Shown piece by piece: positions 50,874-63,820 of a stretch of DNA of 64,000 nucleotides. Under the pieces are notes generated by a model. The model did no database searches, was not told where the DNA came from, and saw only the letters and a list, made by a program, of their open reading frames with translations. Position 1 is the stretch's first letter, and every line of letters begins with the position of its first letter. The translations under genes and the position numbers were made by a program. The DNA is from Acanthornis magna (Eukaryota; Chordata; Aves; Passeriformes; Acanthizidae). The stretch is taken from assembly GCA_036785705.1 (NCBI GenBank), contig JAWUZG010000056.1, forward strand, positions 3,969,001 through 4,033,000. The letters run 5' to 3'.

Positions 50874-52090
50874 TAACCCTCAATAGGACAACGTATTTCT
50901 TTGACTGTCAGAAGTAAAAAGAATTATTATAAAAACTACACTCGTAGCCTGAAAAATAAAACTTCATGGAAGCTAAACCTGAACAGAGGCCAAAGCCATA
51001 GAAAAGTGCTGGAGGACCAGGCTGGCAATGGGACACTTACTGTAAATGCCAGGCTTCCATATCCTTCTGCATGTCTGCTGCTTGTGACATTGCTGGGACC
51101 TTAGAAAAAAATACAGCTGCAGCCCAGCCCACTGTAAATTCTGCTTTATTTCTGACTCCTTGTTATTTCCCTTAGAATAAATACTGTTTTCCATGATTCT
51201 ATACCTGAAATAGATCATAAAAAGTAATGATCTGGTACGTTACAGTTACGTTCAGACATGCACAGGAGACACTCTTAGAATCTATTTGCAACACCAGCCT
51301 CAATCATCTTACAGCCAAAATTGCAGTTGTTCAGCAGGACTGCAGTGCCATGTGGGATGAATAGATGCTGTATATGGTATTACACTGTTTCCAGATTTCC
51401 ACTCTGCAGATGGTCATGGCATTTTCCACATGACTCCTACTGTAATACCAGAACCACATAAGTCATTTATAAGTAACTGATACGGCCCAGCACCTTACAG
51501 TGCACTGTGCAGTACTGAAAGCTGAACAGACAATGCAAAATAAAACATTAGCATGTTTCCTTGTTTTAACTTTATAGAGAGCATAGATGCATCCAGGAAA
51601 AATAGAAAAGCAGAACAAATACTGGTATGCTGGCTAGCACAGGAAAATATCAGAACTTCCACTAAACATGATAATCTAAAATGCAACAGAACATGCCCAG
51701 AGAAAACAAAATATTATTTTGTGTTGTGGTCAAAGCCTCTGAAAATACTGTTATCATTGATCTGAATTCACTTGTATAATTGGCAATTACTTTGTTACTG
51801 GAGAAAGAGGTGTCTAATTGCTGAGAATGACCCTTCTGTCTTTGTTTTCCATTGCCTTTCTTCTTTCATTGGGATAAATATATATACACTTTATTTTTGT
51901 CATTTCTTAGGATAAGATGTAATATAATAGTTCTAAAAACGTTAGTAACAGGAGACATGAGTTGAAAAATACCAAGGAATACAAAATAAATTGTATGGCT
52001 TTTGTTGCTAAGAAAATATGGGGTGAAGAACAAGATCTCACCTGCTTTTAACCTTCAAGTATTCAATGTGTTATGCAGAACTCTCACAGA

Positions 52091-52175
52091 CCCCCCCCCC
52101 CAAAAAAAAAAAACAAACAACTGAACAACCACACCCCCAAAAAACCACCAACCACCAACCAAACACTCAGGACAC
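52091..52175. repeat. C-run, A-run and CCAA-rich low-complexity tract
   Basis: Eleven C, then twelve A, then AC-rich text with several CCACCAACC-type units. It is a likely slippage-prone and assembly-sensitive spot. Confidence 0.85.
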
Positions 52176-54359
52176 ATGAATACCTATTTTTCTTAAACAT
52201 TTTCTCTTTGCTTCTAAACATATTTCTTTTCAATGCAAAGCTGCCTGATAATTTTTTTTTCTTTAGACTCCTAACAAGGCAATTCAGGTGCTAATGTTTC
52301 TGGTGTCCTTATCCTTGGCATACAAAGAAACAACTGCAGTTGCCCACTCCTTCCAGCTACAGCTGAGTGTGGGCCCAGGTCAACCTCAAAGCAGCAATTT
52401 TGTACTTCCATCTCAGAAGAAAATTTCTAAAACATTCTTCTGAGCCACCATAACAAATCTGCTGCAGGTGCAGGGTGGAAACACAGGAACTGGCTGTGAG
52501 TGTCTGACAGCACTAAGAGAGTAAATGATAATCAAATTATAATTTGAATCTATTGGCAGTATGTTCCCTTTAAGGAGTCTGATAAACCTCCACTCTGCCT
52601 TGGTGCAAGAGCCACAGTCAGAAATCAGAATATTTGATCTTGTCCTGGAAATGTGCTTGCTTGTGAGTGCCAAACAACTCCAGTTTGGCCAGAACCTGGG
52701 CTCTGTGAATGGGGAGCAGTATCAGAGTGGAACACAATCCCTGAGGTGGCTGCAGAGCTGCAAGAGATTCACTTAATAGTTGGAATGTCTTTGTTTCAAC
52801 ACAGCTCCTCTTTTGTAAAGCTAATACCAAATTATCAACAATTTTTTACAAATATAAAAGAAGGGCTCATTAAACAAATACGGATCACTGAAAAAGGATA
52901 GATTTCTTATCCAGTACATGAGCAGTAAGTTAAAAAGTGTTGCTCTTACATTAGTCTAGTGATGAAGATTTTGCTTATGGAGCCCTGGGCATACAAAAAT
53001 AAATCCATAGCTGCAGTGTAGGTTTAGTGCCAACACATCAGTGATCATGAAGAAAGTGGATTTAAATTACCCATTTTTCCCCTGGAGTTTAGTCTCCAGC
53101 ATAATTTGGAAATAGATCAGCACAATTTAAATTAACTGTATCAGTAAGGACCTTAATGGAATTTCACAGGATCCACCAGAGTACAGACTCAAGAGAGCAG
53201 CTCTGAGCTGAAGTCTTGCTTTCCCCTTCCCACTTGTGTGATGTGAAGCCCAGCAGAGGCTGGTGCTGACGGCAGCAGCTGCGCTGCTTTTGTGTCTACA
53301 CGCCAGCTGGGAGTCCCTATGGGACCCGTCAGGCCAGTTCTGAGGCTGCACTGCCACCACAGCACCCTGAACCAGCCAGTCCAATCAGCTACAGCAACTG
53401 CATTATGCTGGGCAATATTACAAAATGTTTTCCTTTTTTTGGAATCTGCTTATCAGTGAGGTCAACTAAGAATATGGCTCTTGCGAACATTAATGATCGT
53501 AGCTCAGTTAAGTAGACACCATGTCTTTAAAGATAATTTGACATTCGTTTAAATGATGGAGACAGGTTTGTAAAGAAACATGAAGAAGAGAGAACATTCC
53601 TTTTATATTATGTGAACTCCCACATGCGATGTCATGAGGAATTTGAGTGGGAATTTATTTACAAAACTGGGACTTATTGTCATTACACTGTGCTGAAGCA
53701 GGGGAAAAAATTACCATGCTATAAGTCAAATGTCACAGTAGAACTTAATATGCTGGAATTCTTGGAAAGTGTTCTAATGCTTTCAGCTCAAAAGCAGCGT
53801 ACACTGCTTTTTATAGCAAGGAATTTTAATTATTATTAGTTTTTGGCAATCCCCATAGTCTGCTGGCATTTTCTAAGCCACAGAGATTAAAACCTGAAGA
53901 GAAACAGAAGGTGGTAGGAAAGGGAAGAATGCCTAATTGAAGTACTCAACATCTACTTATCCATGACATACTAATATAGATATGTGAGCAGGAGTGCAAG
54001 ATCAAGATGCTATACCTATCTTCCCCCCAAATGTGCCATTATTATCCAACTGAGTTCTCGTAACAACCAAAATAGGTCAGAGAGAAGTGGACAAGTGACT
54101 GTATCACATAAGGGATGGCAGGGTAGGAGCTGGGCTGAGGAAGGAGTAGCAAAACAGTTTGCCCGGAGAATAGGAAGGAATTCTGGAAAGGTTGTGTCTT
54201 CAACCAAATCACAGTGCTGGGATCCATGGCACTCACATGCTATTCTTAGTGGATTTATGGGTAAACAAGTTCCTGCCCTGCAGTGCTTTCAGTATGAAGA
54301 CATGCTGACACGACCAGGTTTCCACAGTCTCCACCTCACTTCCTCCCCTTTTTACATTT

Positions 54360-54392
54360 CTGTATTTGCCTTATCCTACAAGGCAAATACAG
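54360..54392. repeat. Inverted repeat: 13-bp perfect stem, 7-base loop
   Basis: CTGTATTTGCCTT and its exact reverse complement are separated by ATCCTAC. It is a stable hairpin in DNA or RNA. No gene or terminator context is visible, and the surrounding hundreds of bases do not look like a known structured RNA. Confidence 0.9.
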
Positions 54393-55485
54393 CCTCCATT
54401 CACCAGGTCCCGATCTGTGTCCACTGCATCTTGCCAGGACACGTCACCGTGGCTGCCACACAGCCATGAATGAAGGACACGAGGCTCAGACAATCCAGGG
54501 CAGTCCCACAGCTTCCCAATCCTTTGCTCTACGAGCCACAGCCTGCACCCCTGCACTGAATGCTGAATGGCACTCCAGAGCCTCCTGCCTACCCACGAAG
54601 CCTTTTCTCACGCTGCTGCAGACTCCAGCGTGCACCTTGTGGCTTCAGACTGGTGACTAACTCCTCTCAGCCACACCGAGGCCGTGACTCAGGTTTGCTG
54701 CTAGTGGCAAGAACACACTCCCGTTGTGATGAACACCTGGAAGGAGTACTTTGGACGCCGTAATTCTGACCATGGCAGAAGGGAATGATTACAGCACCAG
54801 CTCAGGGCAGCTTGCTCACGGTGTGTCTGCAGCACGGAGCTGTAGCAGGGCTGGGTACGGAGAGGTGAAGCAATGCTACCACAAGGCTCCACGCCTGCGT
54901 CTGATGATTTGTTCGCTCTGAGCATGAAAGCCAGATTCCCCAGTGATGCCATTCACCAGCAGCCTTTTTTATTGGGGGAACAGGAAAAAGAAACTCGGGC
55001 AAGTTCCTGGGGTTCAACAGTGACAATGGTGCTCCTATCCCCAAAACAACACACCCCAAGCAACAAACTGTCCCTCTGAACATTCAGGGAAAATATTCTG
55101 AAGACCTGTTCAGCACCAGATTGATGCGATGCCCTATGCTCCCTCCTCCCTCTCCAAAACGTACTTCAAAAATGAAAGACAAGAAGGACACAAGAAGCTA
55201 ATTAGCACTTCCTATTATATTTGCTATTGCAGATTCCAGTTTAAGTATGAAGAGATGGCAATTTCCTGCTAGGTGATCAACTTCACAGAATCCCCTGCAC
55301 TTTGGCATTGAATGAACTGCGGCTATGCAGTATTGTCTGTAAGAAGAGGATTTGCTCAGTACAGAGTACTCTCTGCACCACCTCTGCTTCTACCTTTACA
55401 CTTTTCAGTTTCCCTAAGAGGAAAAACATTTGCATGAAACAAACACCAAAAATGTCACAGTATAAAAATATCCTTTAGGATTCAG

Positions 55486-55527
55486 TATATGCTGTATGCT
55501 ATATGCTATAATGCTATATGCTGTATT
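55486..55527. repeat. ATGCTRT-type short tandem repeat
   Basis: Alternating ATATGCTGT, ATGCTAT and ATGCTATA units, about 42 bp, imperfect. Confidence 0.8.
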
Positions 55528-56775
55528 AATAATAAAGCATTACATAACTTGTAAAACTGCTATATTCATAGATTTGCATGATATAAGTTTTATATCAAAT
55601 TAAAACTTTGATTTGTCATGGAAGCTTCTTCAATGATTAACATTTATCAACATCCAACAGTCAAAAGCTATCAGATGTCAGTGCTGTCCTCGTTAATCCT
55701 TTTCCCCTGGGAAATGTCTTAAGGATCTGTAGGCTGCTATACTAAGCTCCCCTTCAGCACACAAAATTCATCCAGATATCTGCAATGACAAAGTTCATAC
55801 CAGATAATTTTTGTTATTCTGGTAGGGACTGAACTTTTTGCCACTGAAAGAGATCGCTTTGTAGTTAGCAGTCAAACAAGCACTCATACCCTCTTATCAG
55901 TATTTCTCTGGGCCTTCTCCTACTTTCACAAGTCTCCCTGTAAACGTAACGCTTGAAATTTAGTTATGCAACTTGAATTTTGGCTGACTGATTAGGATCG
56001 ATGATAAGAGACTGTTCTTGTACATCATTGTTTCTGCCACTTGTTTTACCATACTGCCATCACAGTACTTAATATCTTCTTTGGGAAGGCTAAAGAAACT
56101 GCCTTCTTGACAGAGAACAGCATCTCATTTACTCAGGAACATTAAAATTCTCTCTAATGTGCTCTTTAAACCAGTCATGAAACCCAAGATGTTAACATAT
56201 GGTCTGTTAGGAATTGCCTTGCCCTTCTCCAGTCTCAGTAGGCTAGGGCTATGTAAAAATCTACATCTATTGAAAGTCATTAAACTTTAATAACAAAAGA
56301 AAACTTGTTCAGGTGCTCTCAGCTGCAAATTTTCTATTTGTCACCTGCCTCTCCCAGACAGATGAACTCACAGATGGGAGAGACTGTAGATCAGGAATTA
56401 TAAACCTTGCAAGCACTGAAGTACAGAAATAGCATTGCCGAAATTCATTGTCTCTGTTCCTGAGGTAAATGGATACAATAACATTGATATTTATTGACTT
56501 TTTTTTTTCTTTGCAAGCACTTCAACATCTGAAGGGCCACCCCTTGGGCCCAGGAGCATAAGCAAACCCACTTGGCCACGGGAGAAAACAAGTGAGCCAT
56601 CAGCAGCTTTAACTGGAGAAATGCCAAAGTGGGGGGCACCAAATTTGTAGAGCTGCTACAGGTGTGGGAACTGCATGGGCTGATGTCCTTGAAATGATGG
56701 AAAACTGAAAAGAGAGTTTTTGCAGATCACACACAATGCTGAGCATCAGCAAGTGCTGCAGGCGCCGTGACAGGT

Positions 56776-57139
56776 CAGCATCTGCACAGGCTCTGGTCAC
56801 TCCACAGGGCACTTCCCAGGGCACGGCCCTGGCGTGGCACCTCTGCCCAGCACACGGGGATGTGCAGAGACAGCAGCTCCCTCCAGCCCAGGAATGCTGC
56901 CAGCCCTGCCTGCTCCTCCCAGCTCCCCAGCACCACCACCTCCAGCCATTCAGGACCAGTGCTGCTCCCTGCTCCCCAGGAGATGGAGAATTTGAGCAAG
57001 TGCAGAAGGCACATGAGCACCTGGCACGTGATCCGCACAAAACACTGCCAAAATACTGCAAGAAGAGGCAGGAGAGGAAGAAAAATAAAAGGAGCAGATA
57101 TAACTCCATTTAAGATGACTGATTAAAAAAAAAAAAAAA
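56776..57139 (+). mobile_element. Candidate retrocopy with poly-A tail and short flanking duplication
   Basis: A comparatively GC-rich block ends with AATAAA at 57084-57089 and, 36 bases later, a run of 15 A (57125-57139). The seven bases directly after the tail (GACAGGT, 57140-57146) also occur at 56769-56775, just left of the GC-rich block, which fits a target-site duplication. I do not recognise the source transcript. Both strands have open frames over 110 codons here, without known domains. Poly-A retrocopies are rare in birds because CR1 does not use poly-A priming, so chance is a serious alternative. Confidence 0.3.
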
Positions 57140-57146
57140 GACAGGT

Positions 57147-60100
57147 TGTTTTTAATCCCTTGTTGGCAGTAGCTAGTCTCATTTCACTGACTTTAATTTC
57201 TCCTCAGGTCTATCTGCAAGTTTAATACAGGTCTTTGTGCATGCTCAGGGCTTGTTCACTTAATTGAGTGAAACAAGAAGCCACAGTTATGCCAGAAGGT
57301 TTTATTAGGATATTAGAGAATAATCAGCAATCTTTCCCCAACCTATCCCCAATTAGATTGCACAAAGATTTAGATGATGTTTTATTTAAACATGGGCTGT
57401 CCACTGCAGCTCTTAAAATCAGTCAGACATGAAAAACTCCCCAAGTACAGTGTCTCCCCACTCAGGAAAACAAAGGAAAGCAGTTAAAAAACCTGTTAAC
57501 ATCAGTATTAGCACTACAGTGTACTCCAAGAAATTCCAGTCCAAAAAGCTGTGCTTGTATTTACAACTTCTCCAGATGAGTCCACGTCACACTTATGAAG
57601 AGTACAAAAATGTAATACTCCTTGTCCTACTCCATACATACTATGATGCTGTGCCAGTATGACATGTTGGGGTATTTTTCATTTGTGTAAACTAGCTAAG
57701 AAATCCACTTGTCTTTCCAGTCCATCCTAACTGAAATCTCTGTTTTCTAAGTATGCTGATAATACACTCTGATTCTTTAGTCACTGGTACACTTCTTGCA
57801 ACATTGCTTCCAAATTATTTTGAAGGTAGAGCTTTCTCCTTCAGCCTTCTAAAAATGGACTTTACCCCCCACTTAGCAGCTGAATAATTACTGGCTCCAT
57901 GTTGTCTGGGGGCTGGCTTCAAGAGCAGGAAAAATTTGGCAAGATGCTCCACTGTCAGTTTAGGCTTTCTTCACACTTCCTCCCTTAAATTGACATATTC
58001 CTAATTGTTTTCTCCTTTCTTTTTCATTCTTTATTATACTTCATAGTCATCCTATGTTTGTATTATGCTCCCCTACTCTGAACTTCTCTACCCAGCTACC
58101 ATTAACTATTTTTAGGACCCAGCTTGCCTCGTTGTGTTTACATCCTCTCTTAAGATCACTTAAGCAGAACAAAGGGCAATTTTAAGCAATGAACTGAACT
58201 CTGAGGATGAGAAGCAGGGTGGAGCAGGCCCATGCTGTTTTAGGAAAGGCAGTTTGGAAATCAGGAACAGAAAGCTCAGCTCCTAAACGACTTGAGCCTG
58301 CATGAGAGCGTTTGATAACGGTGGCATCTTGCTCATGCTGCTCTGAACAGACTGACTGTGCAGTCCCTCCAGACCAAACCCCTGCTCCCAACAGCAGAGC
58401 AGCAAACAGCTTCTAGCTTTAACAGCCGGCAGGGCAATACACAAACCTCTGCACCACACTTGCCCTGAAAGGCTCCCAGCTTCACTAAAGGCTACAGTTT
58501 TTAATTCCTTGCACTAGAGCTAAGGGAAAGCAGGTGTCCTTGGCTACAGCTCAGCATCCCACCCATGTGAAGTTCAACAACAGCTGCAGAACAATGTTCA
58601 GACACAGACCAACAAAAACATTTCTAACATGGAATTGCCAGACTGGAAATGTAGTTAAACCATGTGTGAACATTATTCTGCTCTATGAGACTTCAAGAAC
58701 AGTTCACAGAGCCTAGAAATCATTTGTGTATGGTCTTGCAATTAAACACTGCCGTTAGTCACCTTTGCCATGCAGAATTTTCCTTCATTTACACACACAT
58801 TCCCCCACACACAAGCACTTTCCTCAAAGGATGCTTCTGGATAAGCTTTTGCTCTTAATATCTATATTCAAAATAATTCATTTTGAATACGGCTTGCCTT
58901 TATGATGACCATTTTTTTACACTAAACTTCAAAGACACATACCTGGTCAGAGCTGACAGCTTGTGTACAGGCCTGGCACAAACCTCTATCTGAAAGCAGT
59001 AAAACTTTTTCATTCTGCTGACGTGTTTTCAACCTGTCCTCTGCCTGCCAAAATATAACCCTTGAAAGCAGACTCCATATGACTTGCCCCTCAACTATAG
59101 ATCCTGTCAACTTGTATTATCCATGGTAACAGTAATATTTAAGAAACACCCTCTAGCAAAATGCTTACACTGTTTTTCTAGCTTGAGCAGAATAAATACC
59201 AGATACCAACTGTACCACAAACATATTTTAATTCTGATAAACAGCTCAAAGTGGAATTTTGTATTTCTAAGTCCTTAAACCTATTAATAGCTTACATCAC
59301 GTTCTTTACTTACATCCAAAATATGTATTTTTAATATAAATGATTTTATGCTTAGTAGTAGCTAGTTGTAGGAAGTTATGGAAATTTAAAAAGGTAAACA
59401 GTACTGAAGGGCTATTTCTTCTGCCATCAAAGTAGAGTTAACCATTTTTATTTAATCTTAAAATACACTTTTGACTGCTGCTGCGAAGTCTCAGTTTACT
59501 GAGGAAAACCTGCACACAAATCTTTATCACTTCCATTTAAAAGTCATCCATGTGTTTTAATGACAAAGACAACAGAACTGCAACCTGGAAAGACACTGGA
59601 AATACACAATGTTAATTGATTATCACGCCAAACTGATCTTTCCAGATGAAGTAAAAGCAAGATCTGACAAATGTATGTAGCTCTTGATTACTAACAGCCT
59701 CCAGTGAAATGATGACAACATGACTACATAGCTTCCTTTTACAAGCTCATTTACAATACGCTTTGTTGATGATATTTAAACAATAGCTAGTGCCAAATGG
59801 GCAGTCCTGATTATATTAGCAGTCTTCTTCTTCAAAATAAGGAAGTATAGGTTCATCATTTTTCTAGGTTTCCTAGGAAAACAAACTTGTTTTATCATCT
59901 TGTCTACCTGCTGTCTCAACCTAACTAACAGCAGATTGGAACCCTGACAAATGTGAATTATGAACAATTTACAGGCCATCATTATGGGGAAAGATATGGC
60001 AGTAAGTGGTGTAGGGCATTCAGGTGCTAACTCACAGAAAATGGCAGATCAGTATTTCTGCTGCTCAAGAAGAAGCTTTTTTCTAGCTGTCAAACTTTGG

Positions 60101-61920
60101 AGAATATTTTGGTTTTATTCACTCTACTAGGGTTAATAAAAAATAATGGTCTTTTTCATCTTTTTTCCAAAACTGCGACAAACTGAAGTGAAAACCTACA
60201 CACACATACAGGAATGCAAACAAAACTGAAAGACAGCAGAATTCTCCTATCCAGGAAGCCTACCACAGGTTTCACTTATTAACTGCTGCAAAGGATATAA
60301 TCCAATGCTAAGGAGAAACAAAAGAGATGTAGAATGAGAACTGCTGTTTTTACTGGTATCAGCGAAAAATTACTTCATCTGCATACAGATAATGTGGAAC
60401 CAATTTTGAATAGTGTCAAATGACAAAAATCCCACAGTTCCTCAGCAAAAGTCTGACATTACTAACTATAAGTTTAGAAGTAAAATCCAGCTTGCAATGG
60501 GAGCACACATACTTTGCAAAGTCCACAGCAGGTTTGTTTGTATGCTGGCCAAAACAGGTCCCCGAATGCAATCTGTTCCAGCCAAAGCAGAGGCCATTTC
60601 TGCCTCAGTCTGTGCGCGGGTGCTGGGCTGGGCCAGGGAGCAGGAGCTGTGCACTGGAGACCCACGCCCTCAAATACCTCCCCACAGCAGCAGCCAGAAG
60701 GTGCAGCACACAGCCACTATAAACACAGGGTTTCATGTCATCTGGCTCACTTGCCTCCCATACCTTGCAAATTTTATTGCAAGTAAGAAACAGCGGTATG
60801 AAGTATATTTAGATATACACTAGAAACCTAGGAGGCATCATTTACAGACAGTTTGTTTTATTACAGGCTCCAAAGATACATAAAACATCTTGCATTCATA
60901 GTCTTGACATGAAAAGGCTAAAACATGGTATTTTTGCCTGAAACTCTGCTAACGACAACACATAGTTGCTGCAGTTTAAAAATATCCCTTCGACATACTC
61001 TTTTGAAAAACTATAAATAGCCTGTAAAAAAAAAAGTGACTTTAACATCTCTGTTATTTGAACAAATAACAGAGTAATTCAACATTAGGTGTGGCCTTAA
61101 GGTCACAAATTTCAAAGACTATTAGGAAAACAGAAAATTGAGGACAAAAGCCCAGATGAAACATGCAGAAGGAAGGAGCAAATATCCTCTTGCTAATAAA
61201 TTGCTACCATCAGCAGACAGTGCATAAATCAGCACTGCTCAACTGTGAAGATTTCTGAACTATATATCAGAGTTTTTAACAATTTGCTTACATAGCTCAG
61301 CCAGTACAGAGTTAAGAAAGAAGCCTCTTTTCAAATAATTCAGTTGGACCTGTTCCTGCTGCTACTGATGCCAATAGGAGTGTTGCCCTAGAATTCAGGA
61401 AGAGCAGGACAGGATCCAAAGCTGTGGTGTGATCGGTTTTACTGTTTATATTAGTGCTGTAACTACCAGTCTCCAACTGGAGATGATGCTACTGATGGTA
61501 ATGAGACTTATCAACACCAATTCCATTTGCAGCTTGGCCTTAATCCAAGACATCTACAGCAGCGAAGTAAATTACATTCAGGCAAATTAAAGAATCCATT
61601 CACTAATCAGATTTTAACTTTTATTGTCATCAAAAAGTTTCCATCAATGCAACCTTTATTCTAACACAAGTTTTAAAAATTTACTCACTAAAGTGATCTT
61701 TTGAAAATCTTATTTATAGATACATGCATGGAAATTCCTCTTGAAAGTGCTCACTTCCTTCCAGTTCCAGTCTGCCACATAGGTTTAGAAAAAAGCTGTT
61801 TCTAAATTAGCTCAAAATCTTTACTGTGACTTGATAGTGACACAGCATATTATACAGGTTTTGATAGGAGGTAATGTTCTATCACCACGTTGCAGCTTCC
61901 CCTGGTAAACTTTACCAGAG
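57147..61920. other. No gene recognised (57-62 kb)
   Basis: AT-rich unique sequence. The only notable structure is the palindrome at 61049-61074. Overlapping frames near 60.4-60.8 kb lack known motifs. Confidence 0.5.
61049..61074. repeat. Near-perfect palindrome: 12-bp arms, 2-base centre
   Basis: CTCTGTTATTTG is followed by AA and then the exact reverse complement CAAATAACAGAG. No longer terminal inverted repeats were noticed around it. Confidence 0.9.
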
Positions 61921-63195
61921 AATCAGAGAATCAATTCCAGAATGGCTGGGGTTGGAAGGGACCTCTGGAGATCATCCAGTCCAACCTCCCTGCTAAAGCA
62001 GGTTCAACTAGAGCAAGTTGCACAGGATCAATTCCAGGTGGCTTTTGAATATCTCCAGAGAAGGCGACTCCATGGCCTCTCTGGGCAGCCTGTTCAGTGC
62101 TCAGCCATCCTCAAAGTGAAGGATTTTCTCCTCATACTCAGATGGACCTTATGCTACAGTCTGTGCCCACTGCCCCTCATCCTCTTGCTGGGCACCACTG
62201 AAAGGAGTCTGTGCCATCTGGTGACACCTTCCCTTCAGACATTTGCATGCATGGATGAGGTGCCTCTTCTCAGGGCTGAACAGGCCCAGCTCCCTCAGCC
62301 TTTCCTCATCACAGAGATGCTCCTTTGTGCCCTCCGCTGGACCCACTCCAGGAGCTGCACTGTCTCTCTGTCCTGAGGAGCCCAGAACTGGACACAGCAC
62401 TCCAGAGTTGCCTCACCAGGGCTGAGGAGAGCGGCAGAACACCTTCCTGACCTGCTGGCACTGCTCTTCCTAATGCACCCCAGGATCCCATTGGTGCTGG
62501 GGACACTGCTGGCTACAGGCCTTCAACCAGAGCCTGTTCTGCTGATCACAGCCTCTGAGCTCTGCCATTCAGCCACCCCAATCCCCCTCACTGCAACTCA
62601 TCTAAGCCAACTTCCCGAGCTAGGAGTATGTTATGGGAGACACTTCCAAATGCCTTGCTGAAGTCAAGGTAGACAACTCCCACTGCTCTCTCCTCATCTA
62701 CCCAGCCAGTCATGACATCATAGAAAGCCATCGGATTAGGGAAACACGATTTCCCCTTGGTGAATGTATATGGAATACTCCTGATAACCCTTTCTGCCTC
62801 CACATGCTTAGAAGTTACATCCAGGATGGGTTGTCATCACCTTTCCAGGGACAGAGGTGAGGCTGACTGGCCTATAGTTTTCTGCATCCTTCTTCCTGCC
62901 CTTTTTGAAGACTGGAATGACATTCACTTTCTTCCAGTCCTCAGGCTCTCCTGCTCTCCATGACAAAGATGACGTAGAATGACACGGCAATAACATTTGC
63001 CAGCTCCCTCAGTGCTCATTAGTGCATCCCATGGGAGCCCATGGATTTGTGGCTGTCACGTTTGCCTAAATGATCTCCAACACAACCCTCCTCCACCAAG
63101 GTTAAGTCTTCCTTTCTCCAGACTTTCTCTCTTGCCTCCAGGGTCTGTGATTCCTAAGCAGTGGCCTTAGCAGTATAGACTGAGGCAAAGAAGTT
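61921..63195 (-). mobile_element. CR1 LINE with reverse transcriptase remnant, internally deleted
   Basis: This is the longest mobile element here. The right end on the plus strand (the element's 3' end) begins AATCAGAGAATCAATTCCAG and GGTTGGAAGGGACCTCTGG, typical of CR1. The 3' UTR runs to about 62510. Beyond it the minus strand codes for reverse transcriptase fragments. At 62808-62996 is EDWKKVNVIPVFKKG followed by ENYRPVSLTSVPGKV. At 62588-62803 is GWVDEERAVGVVYLDFSKAF. From about 63000 to 63195 there is further upstream CR1 sequence (CAGCTCCCTCAGTGCTC, AGACTGAGGCAAAGAAG). The two coding pieces are in different frames. The C-terminal half of the reverse transcriptase, including the YxDD-type motif, appears to be missing between about 62500 and 62590. 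The element is dead. Confidence 0.93.
62588..62996 (-). pseudogene. CR1 reverse transcriptase fragment (frameshifted)
   Basis: Two minus-strand open pieces together cover the N-terminal and fingers/palm part of a CR1 reverse transcriptase. The first ends after SLTSVPGKV. The second resumes near a degraded TKGKSC block and contains VVYLDFSKAFGSVSHNIL, the motif A region. The first aspartate (YLD) is kept, but the second, usually AFD, is Gly here. A frameshift separates the pieces and no downstream palm motifs follow. It is a remnant with no expected activity. Confidence 0.88.
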
Positions 63196-63216
63196 TACCG
63201 TGGTTTACCATGCCAA

Positions 63217-63318
63217 TTCCTGGCAGACCATGCTCTCTAACTAAAGGACATACAGGTTCCAAAGCAAAGCTATGTTTCCATGCTGCACCATAAACCAAGT
63301 TTTGAACTGTATGCAAAC
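63217..63318. repeat. Diverged direct repeat, copy A
   Basis: About 100 bp beginning TTCCTGGCAGACCATGCTC, related by eye at roughly two-thirds identity to 63821-63923 in the same orientation. It begins just past the CR1 remnant. The element type is not recognised. Confidence 0.6.
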
Positions 63319-63820
63319 ATTTAGCTAAACTGTCATTAAATTGTGGACTCAAACTCGCAGGGATCATGCAAGTCACTGTTAGAAGGATTTGCGTTCTAAT
63401 TAGCAACTGGCCTTGTGCATTTGGTCCCCAAGACAGACACAGCTGCTCAGAGCACTGTGGTGCTGGGCGGGTCTGGGTGGATCTGACAAGACCAAGGTGT
63501 TTCTGCACTTGGATGTGGGATGGATCTGACCCCTGAACTTCTGCCCATATGCCACACCCTGACTTCCATGCAAAATGTTTTTTAGGCTGACTTTAAGGAA
63601 CACCAGGACAGACATCTTTATATGTTTTGATGTGCATAAATCTTAGCTTGCCACAGAATCTGAGTTTGCAGTAATGAAACACACACTCTGTTCTTACCTC
63701 ACCCAGAAAGTGAAGTTATTTTTGATTGTGTTAAAAAATCATAAGTATAACTAAGTTAGACATTTTATAGGACTCCTACTCACCTCCTTAGCACCACATG
63801 CATCTTTCTCTTTATTTCAT

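Larger units (their letters stand above)
46363..56768. other. No gene recognised (46-57 kb)
   Basis: Mostly unique sequence with a mild GC rise between about 54.2 and 55.0 kb. Frames up to 161 codons (53984-54469, plus strand) show no recognisable domain or splice-supported continuation. The 23-bp repeat pair, the 54360 hairpin and the 52.1 kb tract lie here. Confidence 0.5.

Noticed and set aside
53495..53520. tRNA-like GTAGCTCAGTT string
   Set aside because: It resembles an A box, but there is no matching B box (GGTTCGAATCC type) at the right distance and no cloverleaf could be drawn.
53984..54469. A 161-codon plus-strand frame
   Set aside because: Its composition is unstructured and no motif is recognised. 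It coincides with a mild GC rise, and length alone is not persuasive in 64 kb.
56609..57109. Overlapping frames on both strands near 56.6-57.1 kb as genes
   Set aside because: Both strands are open at once, as expected of a GC-rich block. No domain is seen. The region was kept only as a candidate retrocopy.
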